Positions 28,247-38,348 of a DNA stretch of 64,000 nt are shown here, one piece after another. Source of the stretch: Bradyrhizobium arachidis (GTDB lineage: Bacteria > Pseudomonadota > Alphaproteobacteria > Rhizobiales > Xanthobacteraceae); the NCBI RefSeq assembly GCF_024758505.1, contig NZ_CP077970.1:6448001-6512000 (forward strand), written 5' to 3'. Each line of letters begins with the position of its first letter. Position 1 is the first letter of the stretch. The position numbers and the translations under genes were made by a program. A model generated the notes under the pieces. It did not search any database, was not told where the DNA came from, and was given only the letters and a program-made list of their open reading frames with translations.

Positions 28247-28280
28247 GCTCACCCAGCGGCGCATGCGCCGCTGGGTGAGC
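28247..28280. repeat. Perfect 17-bp inverted repeat, no loop (hairpin)
   Basis: The arms gctcacccagcggcgca and tgcgccgctgggtgagc are exact reverse complements that meet directly. They are flanked by catccttcgag and acctcaggatgac, the edges of another repeat family common in alphaproteobacteria. It lies 23 bp after the nitronate monooxygenase stop codon and could end its transcript, though no T-run follows. Confidence 0.8.
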
Positions 28281-28415
28281 ACCTCAGGATGACGCTTCCC
28301 CCGTAGCCGTCATCCCCGCGCAACGGCGAAGCCGTTGTCTGGAGGTGCCGTAGCGTAGCGGAGGCCTCGAAGGGCGACGGCGTGCCAAAGACCTAGAACG
28401 TGAAGCAAGAGCGAA

Positions 28416-29930
28416 ATGACAAAATCCACCACTGCAGAAGACTGCATCCCCGTCATCGTCGGCATCGGCGAAATCGTCGACCGCCCCAAGGAGATCACCG
28501 CAGGCCTCGAGCCGCTTGATCTCCTCGAGCAGGCGTTGCGGCGCGCCGAGGCGGATGCGGGGGCAAAGCTGCTCGGCGAGGTGCAGTCGCTCGACGTCGT
28601 CAACTTTTTGAGCTGGCGCTATCGCGATCCGGAAAAACTGCTGGCGCAGCGCCTCGGGATCGCGCCGGCGCATTGCTATTACGGGCCGGTCGGCGGCGAG
28701 AGCCCGATCCGCTATCTGCACGAAGCCGCCCAGCGCATCGCGCGCGGCGAATGCACGGTGGCTGCGGTCGTCGGCGCCGAAGCGCAGTCGACTGCCACCA
28801 AGGCCGAGCGCGCCGGCGCAAAGCTGCCGTGGACGCCGTTTGCCCACGATGTCGAGGAGCCGAAGCGTGGCGCGGCGTTCCAGAAGCCACTCGCGGTAAA
28901 ACTCGGCGTGTTCCGGCCCGTGACCGTCTATCCCTTCTATGAGTCCGCCTCGTCAGCCTATTGGGGCCAGACGCCGCGCGAGGCGATGGCAGAATCCGGC
29001 ACATTGTGGTCGCGCTACTCCGAAGCGGCCTCACAGAATCCCAATGCCTGGCTGAAGCGGCGCTTTGCGCCGGAGGAGATCACGACGCCGAGAGCGGATA
29101 ACCGGCTGATCGCATGGCCCTACAACAAGCTCATGGTTGCCAACCCAAGCGTTAACATGGGCGGAGCGCTATTGCTCACCAGCCTCGCCAAGGCACATGC
29201 GGCCGGCATCGCGGAGGACAAGCTGGTCTATCCACTGGGTGGCGCCTCCGCCGAAGAGCCGCGCGACTACCTTTTGCGCGACCAGTTCTACGAGAGCCAT
29301 CCGCAGAACGCGGTGCTCAATGCAGTGATGGATCTCGCCGGCGGCGACGGGAAAAAATTCGACGCGATCGAGCTCTACAGCTGCTTCCCCTGCGTGCCGA
29401 AAATGGCGCGGCGGACGCTGGGCCTCGGCGCAGACGTGCAGCCGACGGTGACCGGCGGCCTCACCTTCTTCGGTGCGCCGCTTAACACCTACATGACGCA
29501 TGCAGCCTGTGCGATGGTGCGCAAGTTGCGTGGCGGCGCCAAGCTCGGCCTGCTCTACGGTCAGGGCGGCTTCGTCACCAAACATCACGCGCTGGTGGTG
29601 TCGAAGACGCTGCCGCGCGAGGCGCTGAAGCAGGACACCTCGGTCCAGTCCGTGGCCGACCGCAACAAGCGCGCGGTACCCGACTTCGTCACCGAAGCCA
29701 CCGGCAAGGGCAAAGTCGAGAGCTTTACCGTGCTCTACGGCCGCAACGGCGATGTCGAGCATGGCGTCGTCATGCTGCGCACGGCCGACGATCGGCGCAC
29801 GCTCGGCCGCATTCCGGCCGGTGACACGGCGACGCTGTCGCATCTGCTGAACATGGATCGCTCGCCGGTGGGTTCGCTCGGCGAAATCACGCTCGCCGCT
29901 GATGGCGTACCGGAGTGGCGGGTCGCGTAA
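28416..29930 (+). CDS. Thiolase-superfamily protein (acetyl-CoA acetyltransferase-like)
   Basis: A 504-residue thiolase-like protein of the TECP/SCP2 branch. The N-terminal half reads CIPVIVGIGEIVDRP...ERAGAKLPWTPF, and the conserved late segment is GGLTFFGAPLNTYMTHAACA. At the usual nucleophile site the sequence is GPVGGESPIRY (about 91-100) with no Cys, so a classic thiolase mechanism is doubtful. About 120 residues after the thiolase fold (from about KRAVPDFVTEATG) form an extra small beta domain that recalls OB-fold/DUF35-like appendices. It is last in the plus-strand run and convergent with the chemoreceptor. Confidence 0.82.
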   Translation: MTKSTTAEDCIPVIVGIGEIVDRPKEITAGLEPLDLLEQALRRAEADAGAKLLGEVQSLDVVNFLSWRYRDPEKLLAQRLGIAPAHCYYGPVGGESPIRYLHEAAQRIARGECTVAAVVGAEAQSTATKAERAGAKLPWTPFAHDVEEPKRGAAFQKPLAVKLGVFRPVTVYPFYESASSAYWGQTPREAMAESGTLWSRYSEAASQNPNAWLKRRFAPEEITTPRADNRLIAWPYNKLMVANPSVNMGGALLLTSLAKAHAAGIAEDKLVYPLGGASAEEPRDYLLRDQFYESHPQNAVLNAVMDLAGGDGKKFDAIELYSCFPCVPKMARRTLGLGADVQPTVTGGLTFFGAPLNTYMTHAACAMVRKLRGGAKLGLLYGQGGFVTKHHALVVSKTLPREALKQDTSVQSVADRNKRAVPDFVTEATGKGKVESFTVLYGRNGDVEHGVVMLRTADDRRTLGRIPAGDTATLSHLLNMDRSPVGSLGEITLAADGVPEWRVA

Positions 29931-30013
29931 GCCATATCCACCGCTCTCGTAGGTGGGCAAGGGCGCGAACGGGCCTCCTGCGTCCAGGGCACGAGAGTGC
30001 CTGCAAACGAAAC

Positions 30014-30035
30014 GAGCGGCGCCGGGGCGCCGCTC
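30014..30035 (-). terminator. Hairpin terminator behind the chemoreceptor gene
   Basis: A perfect 10 bp stem (gagcggcgcc / ggcgccgctc, 2-base loop) lies 24 bp past the chemoreceptor stop codon. On that strand it is followed by gtttcgtttg, a T-rich but imperfect tail, which fits an intrinsic terminator. Confidence 0.65.
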
Positions 30036-30059
30036 GCAACACTTCCATTCTGTCGCGGC

Positions 30060-31751
30060 TCAGGCCGCGCGGACGTTGGTCAGGAATTTGCTGACTTCGC
30101 TCTTCAGGCGGTTCGAATCGTTCGACAGCATCTGAGCCGCCGACAGCACTTGCGAGGAGGCCGTGCCGGTCTCGGTTGCGCCGCGCTGTACGTCGGTGAT
30201 GTTGGAAGAGACCTGCTGGGTGCCCTGCGCCGCCTGCTGCACGTTGCGGGCGATCTCCTGGGTCGCTGCGCCCTGCTCTTCCACGGCCGCGGCAATGGCC
30301 GAGGAGATTTCCGACAGGCGCTCGATGGTCGAGGAGATTTCCTTGATCGCGCTGACGGAGTCGTTGGTCGCAGCCTGGATGCCGGTGATCTGCTGGCCGA
30401 TCTCGCCGGTCGCCTTTGCCGTCTGCTCGGCGAGCGCCTTCACTTCGGAGGCCACCACCGCAAACCCGCGGCCGGCTTCGCCCGCGCGCGCCGCCTCGAT
30501 GGTCGCATTCAGCGCCAGCAGGTTGGTCTGGCCCGCGATGGTGTTGATGAGTTCGACGACGTCGCCGATGCGGGAGGCGGCCTTGGAGAGCTCGCTGACG
30601 CGATCGCTGGTGGTACGCGCCTGGCCGACGGCATCACCGGCCATGCGCGCCGACTCCTGCACCTGACGGCTGATCTCGCCGACCGACGAGGCCATCTCCT
30701 CGGTCGCGGACGCCACCGACTGCACGTTGGTGGAAGCTTCCTCCGACGCGGTGGCAACCGTGGTCGCCATCTGCTGGGAGCGATCGGCGGTCGCGGTCAG
30801 CGTCGAAGCAGAGGCTTCAAGCTGGGTCGAGGCGGACGACACCGTCTGCACGATCTCGCCGATCATGGTTTCGAACTCGCGCGTGACGTTGTCGACGCGG
30901 CGGCCGCGCTCGATCTTGGCCTCCGCATCGGCGGCGACCGCTTCGTCGGCGGCCTTCTTGGCGATCAGCGCCTGCTTGAAGACCTGGAGCACGTCGGCCA
31001 TGGATCCGATCTCGGTCTTCTCGCCCTGATGCGGGACATTTGCGGTCAGGTCGCCCTTGCCGAGGGCCTGCATCGGCTCGATGATCGAGCTGATGCCGCT
31101 GGTGACGTCGCGGACGACATAGAAGCTGACGCCGAGGCCGATCACGACGGCCGTGCCGAGGATGATCGATACCAGCATGAAGGCAAAGTAGTAGCTGTCG
31201 GCGGCGTCCTGGGCAGCCTGGGCGGCACCCTTGTTGTTGAGCTCGATGTCCTTCATCAGGACTTCGTCCGCCGCAAGACCGATCTTGTTCACGGTCTTGG
31301 TGTTCAGCTCCTGCGCTTCATGCGGGACCTTGCCGGCCTCCTTGCGCGAGAGCGCCATCACCTCTTCGGTCCCCTTCTTGTACTGCTCCCAGAGCTTGAC
31401 CCATTCGCTGTAGAGCGCGCGCTCTTCCGGCGAGGTGATCATGGGCTCGTAGGCGGTGCGGGCCTTGGCCAGCGCGTCCAGGACGGTGCCGCCGGTCTTC
31501 TCGTTCGCGAGCTTGTCGTCAAGGTTCTCGGCCAGCATGTGCTGACGGACCACGTTGCGATAGGTGATGACGGCTGCACGGAGCTCGCCGAGCACCCGCA
31601 CGCTGGGCATCCAGTTCGTGGTGATGTCGACGGTGTTGGCATTGATGGCCCGCATCTTCATGACGGCGAGCAGGCCCATGCCGGTCATCGCAACCAGCAG
31701 AAACGCCACGACGCTGATGATCTTGGCGCGGATCGAAATTTTGGCGAACAT
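30060..31751 (-). CDS. Methyl-accepting chemotaxis protein, 4HB sensor
   Basis: A 563-residue chemoreceptor. A first membrane helix ([20 protein letters not shown], about 11-30) is followed by a helical periplasmic 4HB-type sensor to about residue 185. A second helix ([20 protein letters not shown]) and a HAMP region follow. The cytosolic coiled coil carries the conserved hairpin tip [20 protein letters not shown]. No C-terminal CheR/CheB pentapeptide is present (ends KFLTNVRAA). The ATG at 31751 ([10 protein letters not shown]) was chosen. The ligand is unknown. Its 5' neighbour is the threonate cluster, which makes a sugar acid a possible but unproven signal. Confidence 0.93.
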   Translation of the reverse strand: MFAKISIRAKIISVVAFLLVAMTGMGLLAVMKMRAINANTVDITTNWMPSVRVLGELRAAVITYRNVVRQHMLAENLDDKLANEKTGGTVLDALAKARTAYEPMITSPEERALYSEWVKLWEQYKKGTEEVMALSRKEAGKVPHEAQELNTKTVNKIGLAADEVLMKDIELNNKGAAQAAQDAADSYYFAFMLVSIILGTAVVIGLGVSFYVVRDVTSGISSIIEPMQALGKGDLTANVPHQGEKTEIGSMADVLQVFKQALIAKKAADEAVAADAEAKIERGRRVDNVTREFETMIGEIVQTVSSASTQLEASASTLTATADRSQQMATTVATASEEASTNVQSVASATEEMASSVGEISRQVQESARMAGDAVGQARTTSDRVSELSKAASRIGDVVELINTIAGQTNLLALNATIEAARAGEAGRGFAVVASEVKALAEQTAKATGEIGQQITGIQAATNDSVSAIKEISSTIERLSEISSAIAAAVEEQGAATQEIARNVQQAAQGTQQVSSNITDVQRGATETGTASSQVLSAAQMLSNDSNRLKSEVSKFLTNVRAA

Positions 31752-31864
31752 TATCGAAGTCTCATTATGCTGGCGCGGCTGCGCATCCGGGGATCTACCT
31801 ATCAACCACAGGGAGTACCGCCGACATCGTGCACCAAAGCATCTGAGCAGATGTTAACTACGAC

Positions 31865-31880
31865 TCCGTACGAGTACGGA
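31865..31880. promoter_or_regulatory. Small inverted repeat upstream of the chemoreceptor gene
   Basis: tccgtac and gtacgga are separated by ga, about 115 bp upstream of the chemoreceptor start and 40 bp beyond the otnK stop. It could be an operator or part of the otnK transcript end; nothing decides between these. Confidence 0.3.
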
Positions 31881-31919
31881 ACCCGAAAGAGATAAATAAG
31901 GACCTAAAGAGCCCTGCGC

Positions 31920-33197
31920 TCAGCGCATGAGCCCAAGCGCGTCGGTGAAAAACTCCGGTCCGCCGAAATTGCCTGATTTCAGGGCAAGCAACATGGGACC
32001 TTCTTCGGCACCGACCGCACGCAGCACCGGGACTCCCGCAGCGATCTCCGCGCCGACAAGGAAGCCGGGAATCTTCAGACGGTCGACGACGGCCCCCGAG
32101 GTCTCGCCGCCGGCAACGACCAGTCGGCGCACGCCCGACTGCACCAGGCCTTCGGCGATGTCGGCCATGGTCTGCTCGATCGCATGGCCGGCAGCGTCAC
32201 GGCCGTAGCGCGACTGGACGGCGGCGACCGCCTCTGGCGTCGCGCTCGACGCAATGAGCAGCGGGCCGTCGGCAAGTCGCGGCCTCGCCCAGGCCAGTGC
32301 GCGCTGCGCTTCGTCCTTATCCTTAAAAATACGGATCGGATCGAGATGTAACACCGGCATGACACGCTCGGCATTCGCCATCTGCTGCAGGGTCGCCTGC
32401 GAGCAGCTTCCGGCGAGACATGCAGCCGGTCCGCCCACCGGCACGCCGGCGTCCGCACCTGACGCGTTCGAGGTCACCTTGCCGGAGGAGACCAGCGCGC
32501 GCGCGAGGCCAAGCCCGATGCCGGAGGCGCCGACCGACAGCCGATGCGCACCGGCGACGAGGCCGATGGTCTCGAGGTCGCGGTCGAACACCGCGTCAAT
32601 CACGGCGGCGCCGATGCCCTTGGCTGCAAGTTCGGACAACCGCGCGCGGACGGCCTCAGTGCCGCGCGTCACGGTCGCGAGGTCGACGAGGCCGACCTTG
32701 GTCCTGCTCTGGCGCGCCAGCACGCGCACCAGATTGGAATCGTGCATCGGGTTGAGCGGATGGTTCTTCAGCGGGCTCTCATTGAGCGGCACGGCGCCGA
32801 CGAAGAGGTTGCCCTGGTAGACGGTGCGCCCGGTCTCCGGGAAGGCCGGCGTCACCAGCACGATTGCCTCGCCGCAATCGTCGCGCAGCGCGTCCATGAC
32901 AGGGCCGATATTGCCGGCGTCGGTGGAATCGAAGGTGGAGCAGATCTTGAACAGCACGTGCGAGGCGCCGCGGCCACGCAGCCACTTTTCCGCGGCACGC
33001 GAGCGCGTTACCGCAAGCCCCGCCTCGATCGAGCGGCTCTTCAGCGACACCACGACCGCATCAACCTCGGGAAGGGCAAGGTCGTCGGCGGGCACGCCGA
33101 TGGTCTGCACGGTACGAAGGCCTGCCCGCGTCAGCGTGTTGGCGAGATCGGAGGCGCCGGTATAGTCGTCGGCGATGCAACCCAGCGCGAGTGTCAC
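31920..33197 (-). CDS. otnK: 3-oxo-tetronate kinase
   Basis: A 425-residue four-carbon acid sugar kinase (DUF1537 family). It begins LGCIADDYTGASDLANTLTR, has FKICSTFDSTDAGNIGPV, and later VVAGGETSGAVVDRLKI, the nucleotide-binding part. OtnK phosphorylates 3-oxo-tetronate at C4 in threonate breakdown. Its start overlaps the otnI stop by 4 bp. Length and motifs are typical. The assignment to the threonate rather than an erythronate route follows from the neighbouring dehydrogenase. Confidence 0.92.
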   Translation of the reverse strand: MTLALGCIADDYTGASDLANTLTRAGLRTVQTIGVPADDLALPEVDAVVVSLKSRSIEAGLAVTRSRAAEKWLRGRGASHVLFKICSTFDSTDAGNIGPVMDALRDDCGEAIVLVTPAFPETGRTVYQGNLFVGAVPLNESPLKNHPLNPMHDSNLVRVLARQSRTKVGLVDLATVTRGTEAVRARLSELAAKGIGAAVIDAVFDRDLETIGLVAGAHRLSVGASGIGLGLARALVSSGKVTSNASGADAGVPVGGPAACLAGSCSQATLQQMANAERVMPVLHLDPIRIFKDKDEAQRALAWARPRLADGPLLIASSATPEAVAAVQSRYGRDAAGHAIEQTMADIAEGLVQSGVRRLVVAGGETSGAVVDRLKIPGFLVGAEIAAGVPVLRAVGAEEGPMLLALKSGNFGGPEFFTDALGLMR

Positions 33198-33976
33198 GAC
33201 TTTGCTCCAGCGTAAGGCTTGAACCAGGCGAGACCGTCGGTGGTCTTGCCGCGCGGATTGTATTCGCAGCCGACGAAGCCGGAATAGCCGAGCCGGTCGA
33301 GCTCGGCGAACAGGAACGGATAGTTCAGCTCTTCGCCATCAGGCTCATTGCGCGAGGGGATGCTGGCGATCTGGATGTGGCCGATGATCGGCATCATCTC
33401 GCGCAGGTGCATGGTCACGTCGCCATGGATGATCTGGCAGTGATAGATGTCGAACTGGAGCTTCAGGTTCGGAATCTTCAACTCTTCGATCAGGCCGCGC
33501 GCGAACAGGAAGTCGTTGAGGAAGTAGCCGGGCACGTTGCGCGGATTGATCGGCTCGATCACGACGTCGAGACCGTGGGGTGCGAAGAACTCCGCGGTCC
33601 AGGCGACCGACTTGTAGAACTGCTCCACCGCGAGACGATCGCTGCGACTGGCCATGCCGGCCATCAAATGCAGGCGCTTGACGCCGGTCGCCTTCGCATA
33701 AGGAAGCGCCGTCTCGAGGCTGCGCTTGAGATCGTCGAAGCGCGCGGGGAGAGCCGCAAAGCCTTTTTCGCCGGCGTTCCAGTCGCCGGGCGGCAGGTTG
33801 AACAGCGCCTGCGTCAGGCCATTGCGCTTGAGGCGCGCGCCGACCTCGTCGGCCGGGTGCTCGTAGGGAAACAGGAATTCGACCGCGGTGAAGCCGGCCT
33901 TCGCCGCAGCGTCAAAGCGGTCGAGGAACGGCACCTCGGTGAACATCATCGAGAGATTTGCGGCAAAGCGCGGCAT
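33194..33976 (-). CDS. otnI: 2-oxo-tetronate isomerase
   Basis: A 260-residue TIM-barrel isomerase of the hydroxypyruvate isomerase type. Segments are RFAANLSMMFTEVPFLDRF, GVKRLHLMAGM, VVIEPINPRNVPGYFLND, LQFDIYHCQIIHGD, IQIASIPSRNEPDGEE and FVGCEYNPRG. The two Glu and the Asp/His of the metal site are all visible. OtnI converts 2-oxo-tetronate to 3-oxo-tetronate, the substrate of OtnK. It lies 16 bp behind ltnD and overlaps otnK. Confidence 0.93.
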   Translation of the reverse strand: MPRFAANLSMMFTEVPFLDRFDAAAKAGFTAVEFLFPYEHPADEVGARLKRNGLTQALFNLPPGDWNAGEKGFAALPARFDDLKRSLETALPYAKATGVKRLHLMAGMASRSDRLAVEQFYKSVAWTAEFFAPHGLDVVIEPINPRNVPGYFLNDFLFARGLIEELKIPNLKLQFDIYHCQIIHGDVTMHLREMMPIIGHIQIASIPSRNEPDGEELNYPFLFAELDRLGYSGFVGCEYNPRGKTTDGLAWFKPYAGAKS

Positions 33977-33992
33977 TGGGCTTTTCCTTTTC

Positions 33993-34910
33993 TTATTTCT
34001 CGCCGGGCAGTTTTACGCCGGTGACCTGCGCATACATGCGCGCGACCGATGCGTCGTCGTCGCGGCCCATGCCGGCGGCTGCAGTCATCAGGAACATCTG
34101 CAAGGCGGCAGCAGAGACTGGCACAGGAAAGCGCGCCGATCGCGCCATGTCCTGGATGATGCCGAGGTCTTTGACAAAGATTTCGACCGCGCTGCGCGGC
34201 GTGTAGTCGCCGTCGAGCACATGCGGCATCCGATTCTCGAACATCCAGGAATTGCCGGCGGAGGCCGTGATCACCTCATAAACCTTGCGGATATCGAGGC
34301 CCTGCTTGGCCGCAAAGGCTATCGCTTCCGACGCGGCAGCGATGTGCACGCCGGCCAGCAACTGGTTGATCATCTTGAAGGCTGCGCCCTGACCGGCGGC
34401 ATCGCCGAGCTCGTAGAGCTTTGCCGCCATCGCGTCGAGCGCGGGACGCGCCTTGGCAAAGGCCGCCGGGCTGCCGGAAGCGAGGATCGTCAGTTCGCCC
34501 TGGGCTGCGCGCTGGGCGCCGCCGGAGATCGGCGCATCGAGATAATGCCGGCCGGTGGCCTCGAGCTGCTTTGCGAGGCGCCGTGCCACGTCGGGGTCCA
34601 TGGTCGCGGACGAAATGAACACGCTGTCCTTGGGCATGGTCTCGGCTGCGCCGTCCTTGCCGAACAGGATCCCTTCGGTCTGCGCGGCATTGACCACCAC
34701 GCTGACGACGATGTCGGCGCCCTTGGCCGCCTCCGCCGGCGTTTTGGCGCCCGCGCCGCCGTCCTTGACGAAGCGTGCGACCGCGTCAGCGGAGACGTCG
34801 CAGCCGGTCACGGCGTGGCCGGCGCGCTTCAGCGAGGTCGCCATGCCAAATCCCATCGAGCCGAGCCCGACGACGGCGATACGCTGCGTGTTTGACGTGG
34901 AGGCAGACAT
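33993..34910 (-). CDS. ltnD: L-threonate dehydrogenase
   Basis: A 305-residue beta-hydroxyacid dehydrogenase: NAD motif IAVVGLGSMGFGMATSLKRA, substrate loop DAPISGGAQRAAQGELTI, and catalytic Lys in GAAFKMINQLLAGVHIA. LtnD oxidises L-threonate at C2 to 2-oxo-tetronate. The ATG at 34910 with an aaggga ribosome site was preferred to a GTG two codons upstream. The specific call rests on the neighbouring otnI, otnK and otnC genes; related enzymes use tartronate semialdehyde or 3-hydroxyisobutyrate. Confidence 0.9.
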   Translation of the reverse strand: MSASTSNTQRIAVVGLGSMGFGMATSLKRAGHAVTGCDVSADAVARFVKDGGAGAKTPAEAAKGADIVVSVVVNAAQTEGILFGKDGAAETMPKDSVFISSATMDPDVARRLAKQLEATGRHYLDAPISGGAQRAAQGELTILASGSPAAFAKARPALDAMAAKLYELGDAAGQGAAFKMINQLLAGVHIAAASEAIAFAAKQGLDIRKVYEVITASAGNSWMFENRMPHVLDGDYTPRSAVEIFVKDLGIIQDMARSARFPVPVSAAALQMFLMTAAAGMGRDDDASVARMYAQVTGVKLPGEK

Positions 34911-35031
34911 GAACACTTATCCCTTGGAACATTCCCTTACCGGCCGATCTGGGGCGGCCTCTCGACCCGAATAACACGGCTTGGCCGCGCTGCCAAAGCA
35001 TGAGACAAGGCGGCAACAGGATAAGCCCGCC

Positions 35032-35694
35032 ATGAGCAGCGAGACACGACTTCGCGACGATATCTGCCGTTTCGGGCGCTCGCTGTTCGAGCGCGGGTTG
35101 ACGCCCGGCTCCTCCGGCAACATCAGCGTGAAATTGGAGGACGGCTGGCTGGTGACGCCGACCAACGCCTCGCTGGGTTTCCTCGATCCGGCACGGCTGT
35201 CGCGGCTCGACGAGACCGGACGCCTCGTCTCCGGCGACGCCCCGACCAAGGAGGTGCCGCTGCACACCGCGCTCTACGATACCCGCGGATCGGCGCGAGC
35301 GATCGTGCACCTGCACTCGACCCATTCGGTTGCGCTCTCGATGCTCCCGGAGATCGATCCCACCGCCGCGCTGCCGCCGATGACCGCCTACTACATGATG
35401 AAATGCGCGCCGACCGCGCTCGTGCCCTACTACCGTCCCGGCGATCCCGCGGTGGCGGATGCGATCAAGGGACTGGCCGGGAAATATTCGTCCGTGCTGC
35501 TCGCCAATCACGGCCCGGTGGTCGCCGGCGATACGCTGGAGGCGGCCGTGTTCGCGACGGAGGAGCTGGAGGAGACGGCGAAGCTGTACCTGCTGCTGCG
35601 CGGACTGAACCCGCGATATCTGTCGCCGGAGCAGGTGAAGGATCTGGTGAAGACGTTTGGGCTGACGCTGCCGGAGCATGACGACCACCACTAG
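35032..35694 (+). CDS. otnC: 3-oxo-tetronate 4-phosphate decarboxylase
   Basis: A 220-residue class II aldolase-fold protein. FERGLTPGSSGNISVKLEDG, PTKEVPLHTALYDTR and VHLHSTHSVALS carry the metal His pair, and LLANHGPVVAGD carries another metal His. OtnC releases CO2 and DHAP from 3-oxo-tetronate 4-phosphate. The ATG at 35032 (MSSETRLRDD) was chosen. It is divergent from the ltnD-otnI-otnK run with 121 bp between, so the complete route is controlled from one bidirectional promoter region. No regulator or transporter is adjacent. Confidence 0.93.
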   Translation: MSSETRLRDDICRFGRSLFERGLTPGSSGNISVKLEDGWLVTPTNASLGFLDPARLSRLDETGRLVSGDAPTKEVPLHTALYDTRGSARAIVHLHSTHSVALSMLPEIDPTAALPPMTAYYMMKCAPTALVPYYRPGDPAVADAIKGLAGKYSSVLLANHGPVVAGDTLEAAVFATEELEETAKLYLLLRGLNPRYLSPEQVKDLVKTFGLTLPEHDDHH

Positions 35695-35737
35695 AGTCGG
35701 CGTGTGATGGGCGGACTTTGTCCCCTCACCCACCGCG

Positions 35738-35837
35738 GTCATTCCCCGCGAAAGCGGGGAATCCAGTACGCCGCGGCCTCTCCGTATCCCTTCACTGCCT
35801 CTGGAATACTGGATCGCCCGCCTTCGCGGGCGATGAC
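35738..35837. repeat. Palindromic intergenic repeat, family D (copy 3)
   Basis: It has hairpins ccccgcgaaagcgggg and tcgcccgccttcgcgggcga, and is bounded by gtcat and atgac. It shares the inner ccagtacgccgcg and ctctggaatactgga with the copy at 21595. It is the first of two repeats in the convergent gap between otnC and livF. Confidence 0.85.
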
Positions 35838-35870
35838 ACCGCAAAAGTGGCACGCCTGTACCCTGATCTC

Positions 35871-35948
35871 GTCATTCCGAGCGCAGCGAAGCAATCCAGA
35901 GTCTTTCCGCGGTCACAGTCTGGATTGCTTCGCTGCGCTCGCAATGAC
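35871..35948. repeat. Palindromic intergenic repeat, family A (copy 3)
   Basis: The left end gtcattccgagcgcagcgaa pairs with ttcgctgcgctcgcaatgac, with aatccaga and tctggatt inside. It ends 6 bp before the livF stop codon. Confidence 0.88.
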
Positions 35949-35953
35949 AGCGC

Positions 35954-36641
35954 CTACAGCCCCAGATACGCCTTGCGCACGTCCGGGTTGGTCCTGATCT
36001 CAGCGGCCCGGCCCTGCATCAGCACGCGGCCGGTTTGCAGGATGTAGGCGCGGTCGGCGATCTCGAGGCATTCGGCCATGCGCTGCTCGACGATCAGCAC
36101 GGTCATGCCGGCGTCGCGGATGCGCTTCACGGCCTGAAAAATCTCGTCGACGAGCTTTGGCATGATGCCTTGCGAGGGCTCGTCGAGCATCAACAGGCGC
36201 GGGCGCGTCATCAGAGCTCTGCCGATGGCGAGCATCTGCTGCTCGCCTCCGGACAGCGTCTCGGCGCGCTGCTCCAGGCGTTCGGACAGGCGCGGAAACA
36301 GCTTGAAGACGAGGTCGAGCGGTCCCTCGCGATCCGCCTCGCCGCGATAGAGATAGCTGCCGAGCCTGAGATTGTCGTGCACCGAGAGGCGCGGAAACAG
36401 GCGGCGGTTCTCCGGCACATAGGCGATGCCGGTCGCAGTGACCAGGTGCTGCGCCATGCCGACCAGTTGCTTGCCATCGAACGTCACGGTGCCCGAGCGC
36501 GGACGCTCGGCGCCGGCAATCGATTTGAGCAGCGTCGACTTGCCCGCGCCGTTGGCGCCGGCCACGCAGACGATCTCGCCCTTGGCAACGTCGATCGACA
36601 CGGCGGAGATCGCGACCAGGCCCTGATAGGCGGTGGTGACT

Positions 36642-36658
<17 letters not shown>
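35954..36658 (-). CDS. livF: Branched-chain/amide ABC transporter ATPase
   Basis: A 234-residue ABC ATPase with Walker A GANGAGKSTLL, signature LSGGEQQMLAIGRAL, Walker B LLMLDEPSQGI and the typical LivF C-terminus (VRKAYLGL). It energises the LivHM channel with its partner LivG. It overlaps livG by 17 bp and is the last gene of the livKHMGF run. Confidence 0.92.
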
Positions 36659-37369
<711 letters not shown>

Positions 37370-37373
<4 letters not shown>

Positions 37374-38347
37374 CGCGTGGCCTCCTTGCGACGCGAGAAC
37401 AGGCCGATCAGACCTTCCGGGCGCGCCAGCGCGATCAGGATGATCAGCATGCCGTAGACGATGAGATCGACGCCGCGACCGGAGCCGCCGATATAGGAGC
37501 GCGTCAGCTCGGTGAGCGGAATCAGGATCACCGCGCCGAGCAGCGGCCCCCACAGCGTGCCGATGCCACCCAGCACCGCCGGCAACGCCATCAGCAGCGA
37601 GAACTGGAAGCCCATCACGCTGACTGGATCGATATAGGAAACATACATGGCATAGAAGCTGCCGCCGACCGAGACCAGGAAGGCAGAGACAGCCGCAGCC
37701 CCCATCTTGGAATCGAACACGACCACGCCGAGGCTCTGGGCTGCATCGGGATTGTCCTTCACCGCGCGCCACCAATAGCCCCATTTGGAATCTTCCAGCC
37801 ACCAGGTGACGAACCAGGCGACGCAGGCGAGCGCCAGCGCGAAATAGAAGTACGGCAGCTTCGAGCGAGCAAACTGGAATTTCAGCCAGCTGTCGCCGCG
37901 CACGGGCATCTCGATGCCGAGGGCTGCGCCCGCCCATTCCCAGTTCTGGATCAGCAGCAATCCGATCTCGGCGATCACAATGGTGGCGATCGCAAAGTAG
38001 TGGCCGCCAAGACGGAAGCAGGGATAGCCGAGCGCCATTGCGATCAAGGCCGAGATGACGCCGCCGGCGAGCATGCCGAACCAGGGCGGCACGCCGAACT
38101 TCATGAACAGGAGCGTGGTGGTATAGGCGCCCAGGCCGAAATAGAGGGCGTGCCCGAGCGATATCTGCCCGCAATAGCCGGACAGGATGTTCCAGCTCTG
38201 CGACAGCGCCCCGAACATCAGCGTCAGAATCATGATGTTCTGGATGTTCGGATTCTTGACGAACAACGGCACCAGCGCCGCGGCGACCGCAAGGCAAGCC
38301 GCAACGAGGAGATCGCGGCGACGCCGCTCTGTGAAGCTCTTGTCCAT
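37370..38347 (-). CDS. livM: Branched-chain/amide ABC transporter permease
   Basis: A 325-residue inner-membrane permease with about nine hydrophobic segments. The LivM hallmark QSWNILSGYCGQISLGHALY follows the first helices, and VGGSFYAMYVSYIDP and GGIGTLWGPLLGAVILIPL come later. The ATG at 38347 (MDKSFTERRR) was chosen over an upstream in-frame start inside livH. It is 1 bp from livH and 4 bp overlapped with livG. Confidence 0.93.
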
Positions 38348-38348
38348 C

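Noticed and set aside
29997..31895. 632-codon plus-strand frame opposite the chemoreceptor gene
   Set aside because: It is exactly complementary to a clear chemoreceptor and reads as low-complexity Gly/Arg/Asp/His sequence.
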